Part shown: piece after piece, positions 7,135 to 9,769 of the stretch
How the letters are laid out: each line of letters opens with the position of its first letter
Position numbering within the stretch: position 1 is the first letter of the stretch
From: an uncultured Spirochaetia bacterium
Lineage (GTDB): Bacteria > Spirochaetota > UBA4802 > JAGODF01
Assembly (NCBI GenBank): GCA_937967705.1
Contig: CALCJG010000257.1
Location: 1 to 9,769, forward strand
Length of the DNA stretch: 9,769 nucleotides
Direction: 5' to 3'
Translations under genes and position numbers: made by a program
The notes under the pieces: model-generated
What the model saw: only the letters and a program-made list of their open reading frames with translations
Database searches by the model: none
Told to the model about the DNA's origin: nothing

Positions 7135-7389
7135 ATGCTGGAAGCCGTTATGCTTCTCTGTTTCGGCGCTTCATGGCCGGCATCCATTTATAAATCCTAC
7201 AGGGTAAAAAAGGTGACGGGCAAATCCATACTCTTCCTGTGGATGGTCTTCATCGGATATGTGGCGGGTTTTCTGAACAAGATTCTCAATACGGCGGATT
7301 TCGTGACGGTTTTTTACGCGGTCAACGGCATGATGGTTTTTACGGACATCATTCTCTATTACCGCTACTCCGGCAATGGCAGAGAATAG
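7135..7389 (+). CDS. Small three-helix membrane protein, PQ-loop/SemiSWEET-like
   Basis: The protein is 84 residues from the ATG at 7135. It has three hydrophobic helices, about 2-17, 32-50 and 56-77. After the first helix comes WPASIYKSYRVKKVTGKS (14-31), which resembles the PQ-loop signature (a Pro near the helix end, then IxKxxRxKxxxGxS), although the Gln of the PQ pair is absent. PQ-loop proteins of this size (SemiSWEETs) work as dimers and transport small solutes such as sugars; the substrate here cannot be told. The gene lies 110 bp after the hppA stop, beyond a terminator, so it probably has its own promoter, which I could not identify. It converges on the minus-strand gene with a 2-bp gap. 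Alternative: a conserved small membrane protein of unknown function. Recognition of the family is moderate. Confidence 0.65.
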   Translation: MLEAVMLLCFGASWPASIYKSYRVKKVTGKSILFLWMVFIGYVAGFLNKILNTADFVTVFYAVNGMMVFTDIILYYRYSGNGRE

Positions 7390-7391
7390 GT

Positions 7392-8135
7392 TCAGATTCG
7401 AAGGGCCCTCTTGCGGAAGCGGTCCAGCTCGTTTTTGAAGAGTTTGGAGATTTCAGCGATGTCGCTGAATTTTTTTATGATGAAGAAGGACTTGATGAGG
7501 GTTTTAATCTTGTTGTCATCGTTGAGATCCGCCACCTGGTGCTGTTTCGCCTTGAAAACGTCGTCGCAGTTAAGGAAAACCTCCCGGATGACATCCTCCG
7601 CCGGGCGGTTGAGTTTGTTGAAGGGCAGGGCGGTCTTGATGTGAATATTTTTAAGAATCAGGGCCACCAGCGTTACGATCTTCCGGTTGCTGTCGGATTC
7701 CCGGTCTGAGGCCATCTTTTCAAAGGCCTCCACAATGATGCGGTTCTTGGTCTTGATCTTATCCATCAGCTCGGTCTGCACCTCCCCGGGGAGGCTGGAA
7801 AACTTGGGTGTGTGATGGGGGTAAAAGGACTTGAGATAGGCTCCTGAAAGATAAATTCTGCCTGCCAGGGAATCGTTGGCGGATTCCCCTTCCACGAAGG
7901 TACGCAGACTCTCCACGTCTGTTTGAAGAATGGAGCTCATGTTCTGAAGGAAGGGAGGGGGGTCCAGATTCATAAGGAAGTTGTCCAAGCTCTTGCTCAG
8001 ATCTGCTTCCTCGCGGAAGAAGTAATCCGTCAGCACACGCTGAAAAACCTCCTCGATATTGCCGGCGATCTGCGGATCCTCTTCCAGCCTGATACAGCAG
8101 TCAATAAGGTTATTGTATGTATTCTCTTTTTTCAT
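7392..8135 (-). CDS. Unrecognised soluble helical protein, downstream of the HMG-CoA reductase-kinase fusion
   Basis: The protein is 247 residues from ATG 8135 and I do not recognise a family. It looks cytoplasmic: no signal peptide and no transmembrane helix. It is rich in Lys, Glu, Asp, Leu and Ile with a predicted mostly helical pattern. Its C-terminal third (LILKNIHIKTALPFNKLN, then many Lys and Phe, ending RFRKRALRI) is basic. The ATG lies 13 nt beyond the TAA of the fusion gene, so the two are almost certainly co-transcribed. A longer form from a TTG at 8174 (260 residues, beginning MPKDPGWSKLLTS) has AGAGG 8 nt upstream, but overlaps the fusion gene by 26 bp and adds a stretch that looks like read-over; I prefer the ATG, without strong evidence from ribosome binding sites. 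The 3' end is 2 bp from the convergent PQ-loop-like gene. Confidence 0.7.
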   Translation of the reverse strand: MKKENTYNNLIDCCIRLEEDPQIAGNIEEVFQRVLTDYFFREEADLSKSLDNFLMNLDPPPFLQNMSSILQTDVESLRTFVEGESANDSLAGRIYLSGAYLKSFYPHHTPKFSSLPGEVQTELMDKIKTKNRIIVEAFEKMASDRESDSNRKIVTLVALILKNIHIKTALPFNKLNRPAEDVIREVFLNCDDVFKAKQHQVADLNDDNKIKTLIKSFFIIKKFSDIAEISKLFKNELDRFRKRALRI

Positions 8136-8148
8136 AGAAGTCAGTAAT

Positions 8149-9769
8149 TTACTCCATCCAGGATCTTTTGGCAATCAGAAAACCTCTGAGATTACCGTAA
8201 ATTCTATCCATGAAATCGAATTTCATGATGTTATGGGCGAGGAGATAGAGGTTGAATCGGACAACGGCGAATTTCAATGCATTGAGATAGAGTACCTGTG
8301 AGAAGTTGTCCTCATCGAAGCCCGAACCGGTTCTCCGCTGCAGGGCCTCCCGGTAATAACGGATGTATCCGTCATAGACCTCCAGCGGAGTCCCTTCCGG
8401 CATGGAGTAGAGTAAAAACTCAATGAGGTCTCTCTGGGGATTCTGATAGCAGGGAAGCTCCCAGTCATAGGCAACCAGCCGGTAGCCCGTTCCCCACGTC
8501 CGCAGGCAGATGTTCCGGGGGTTGAAGTCATTGTGAGTCAGGGTCATGGGGAAGGCCTTTATCGTGTTAAGATGCCGTTCCATATCCTGGAGAAAATGCC
8601 TGTAAATCGCCAGGCATTCAGCGGTGATGAGATGGGGAAACCGGCTGGCATTGTATTGCGTCAGTTCCCTCAGGAAATCCAGGGACTGGACCAGTTCCTC
8701 CGAATCCATGCGGTTGATTAGTAGCTTTTCGGGGATGCGGTCGATCCCCTCCCAGTAGACGGCGTGTATTTCCGCCAGTCCCGAGAGGACGGCCTTGACG
8801 GAGGTGTCGTCCCAGAGTTCGGGATTGTTGATGGTCTCCAGATGGGAACAGGACGTGAGATCCTCTATCAGGAGGGCGTAGACCTCCCGCTCCCGGTTGA
8901 TGAGGGAACCGTAGACGGCTGGGCAGTAGGCCAGGAGGGCGGGATCGGCGTTTTTATAAAACTCGATCTCCCTGATGTGGGCGCCGCCGAATCCGAAGAT
9001 GTCCACATGCGTGTCGAAAAGCCCGGGAAGCCTGTCCTCTCCCGAGAGGCGGGCGAGCCCCTGTCCCATGCCGATGATGTCGCTGTCCGAGGACTTGAGT
9101 TTCAGGATGGCCGATATCTCCCGTGGGGCCCCTCCGCTTATCAGCTGGATATCGTATTTAAAGAGGCCCTGCAGGTCCCCCGACTTTTTCCTCATCATCG
9201 AGGAGACGATCCCGGAGTCGCTCTGCATCTCTCTCTGCGTAAAGCCTGTTGCTTCCTCCCCCCCTTCGTGCAGGAGCGAGGTAAAGAAGGCGGTGTCGAT
9301 CTCGGATCGGGACAGTTTTCGTGAGGGGCGGTTTCTCCCCAGGCGTTCGTGGGCGCTGACGAATTCGTTGGCCCCGATGGCCGCCCCGGTGGAGATGTCC
9401 AGGGCCAGGCAGGTGGCCGCGATGATTTCCGCGAAGCGGAAGAGCTTGCCCTGACCGTAACAGCCCATCAGCTCCAGACATTCTCTCTGCGTGGGGAGCT
9501 TGGTGCCGCCCCCGATGGTGCCGATCACCAGGGCCGGGAGATAGGCTGTGAAGAGAATTCCGTCGCCCTCCTCCCGCAGTTTGAGGATGCCGCTGGAGGA
9601 TTCATGAACCGAGGCGATGTCCTGTCCCGTGGCGGTGAATATTCCCGCGATGACGTTGGCGAAGTTGACGTTGGAGCCCATCATGCCGATCTGCAGCGCC
9701 CCCACTTCCGCGGCCTGCCATCCCCGAAGATAGTCCTTGGCGCTTATGCGAAGGGCCCTCTGCAGCAGC
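8149..9769 (-). CDS. Class I HMG-CoA reductase C-terminal half fused to an APH/choline-kinase-like domain (5' partial)
   Basis: The frame is open from the right edge to TAA at 8149-8151 (539 visible codons). No stop separates two domains. First, about 9769-9310 is HMG-CoA reductase: MGSNVNFAN, ATGQDIASVHESSSG, LPALVIGTIGGGTKLPTQ and SAHERLGRNRP. The catalytic Asp (GTC at 9619-9621) and the C-terminal catalytic His (GTG at 9349-9351) are present; IGTIGGGT points to class I. The catalytic Glu and Lys would lie outside the window. The enzyme reduces HMG-CoA to mevalonate. Second, about 9170-8200 resembles APH/choline kinases: SAILKLK (candidate ATP-binding Lys), REIEFYK (helix C Glu), LLIEDL hinge, catalytic loop THNDFNPRN (Asp at 8527-8529) and VAYDWE (metal-binding Asp at 8464-8466). 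The kinase substrate is unknown. A GTG at 9705 is an internal Val codon, not a start. The gene for an unknown helical protein follows 13 nt later. Confidence 0.88.
   Translation of the reverse strand, partial: LLQRALRISAKDYLRGWQAAEVGALQIGMMGSNVNFANVIAGIFTATGQDIASVHESSSGILKLREEGDGILFTAYLPALVIGTIGGGTKLPTQRECLELMGCYGQGKLFRFAEIIAATCLALDISTGAAIGANEFVSAHERLGRNRPSRKLSRSEIDTAFFTSLLHEGGEEATGFTQREMQSDSGIVSSMMRKKSGDLQGLFKYDIQLISGGAPREISAILKLKSSDSDIIGMGQGLARLSGEDRLPGLFDTHVDIFGFGGAHIREIEFYKNADPALLAYCPAVYGSLINREREVYALLIEDLTSCSHLETINNPELWDDTSVKAVLSGLAEIHAVYWEGIDRIPEKLLINRMDSEELVQSLDFLRELTQYNASRFPHLITAECLAIYRHFLQDMERHLNTIKAFPMTLTHNDFNPRNICLRTWGTGYRLVAYDWELPCYQNPQRDLIEFLLYSMPEGTPLEVYDGYIRYYREALQRRTGSGFDEDNFSQVLYLNALKFAVVRFNLYLLAHNIMKFDFMDRIYGNLRGFLIAKRSWME

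Noticed and set aside
8764..9454. Plus-strand open frames of 186 and 159 codons opposite the reductase-kinase gene
   Set aside because: Shadows of the minus-strand gene; they show no motif and the opposite strand holds conserved catalytic residues.
9703..9705. GTG as a start codon for the reductase-kinase gene
   Set aside because: The frame stays open to the window edge, and the upstream residues continue the HMG-CoA reductase fold. This GTG encodes an internal valine.

Overview
This is a moderately GC-rich bacterial window of about 9.8 kb, compact, with no RNA genes, CRISPR arrays, insertion sequences or obvious repeats. Taxonomy cannot be fixed from the sequence alone. A stand-alone PASTA-repeat membrane protein coupled to a ribulose-phosphate epimerase, a membrane pyrophosphatase, and a membrane iron-sulfur/CCG oxidoreductase like those of syntrophic fatty-acid oxidisers suggest an anaerobe. 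Spirochaetota is my best but weak guess.

Layout. (1) 1-326, plus: the 3' end of a rhomboid-type intramembrane protease. (2) 327-2034, minus: a two-gene unit in which a three-repeat PASTA protein overlaps the start of a ribulose-phosphate 3-epimerase gene. The epimerase stop codon directly abuts the rhomboid stop codon. (3) 2035-2438: a 404-bp divergent intergenic region with a good minus-strand promoter, about 200 nt of PASTA-gene leader, and a strong ribosome binding site for the plus-strand gene. (4) 2439-7024, plus: a 711-residue membrane-anchored Fe-S oxidoreductase (NarI-like membrane domain, two [4Fe-4S] motifs, two CCG domains; EMO-like), then a 780-residue ion-pumping pyrophosphatase (hppA) with K+-dependent and probably Na+-type signatures, closed by a rho-independent terminator. 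(5) 7135-7389, plus: a small three-helix PQ-loop-like membrane protein. (6) 7392-9769, minus: the C-terminal half of a class I HMG-CoA reductase fused in one reading frame to an aminoglycoside-phosphotransferase/choline-kinase-like domain, followed by a gene for an unrecognised helical protein. The fused gene runs off the right edge.

How they may fit together. The oxidoreductase and the pyrophosphatase are both membrane energy-conservation proteins. In syntrophic acyl-CoA oxidisers the first type moves electrons from electron-transfer flavoprotein to menaquinone, and the second recovers energy from the pyrophosphate released by acyl-CoA ligases. Their adjacency suggests a shared role in acyl-CoA or related anaerobic metabolism, although no etf or acyl-CoA genes are visible here. 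The HMG-CoA reductase points to a mevalonate route to isoprenoids. The kinase domain fused to it is the most unusual feature of the window: it has all the expected catalytic landmarks but no obvious assigned substrate.
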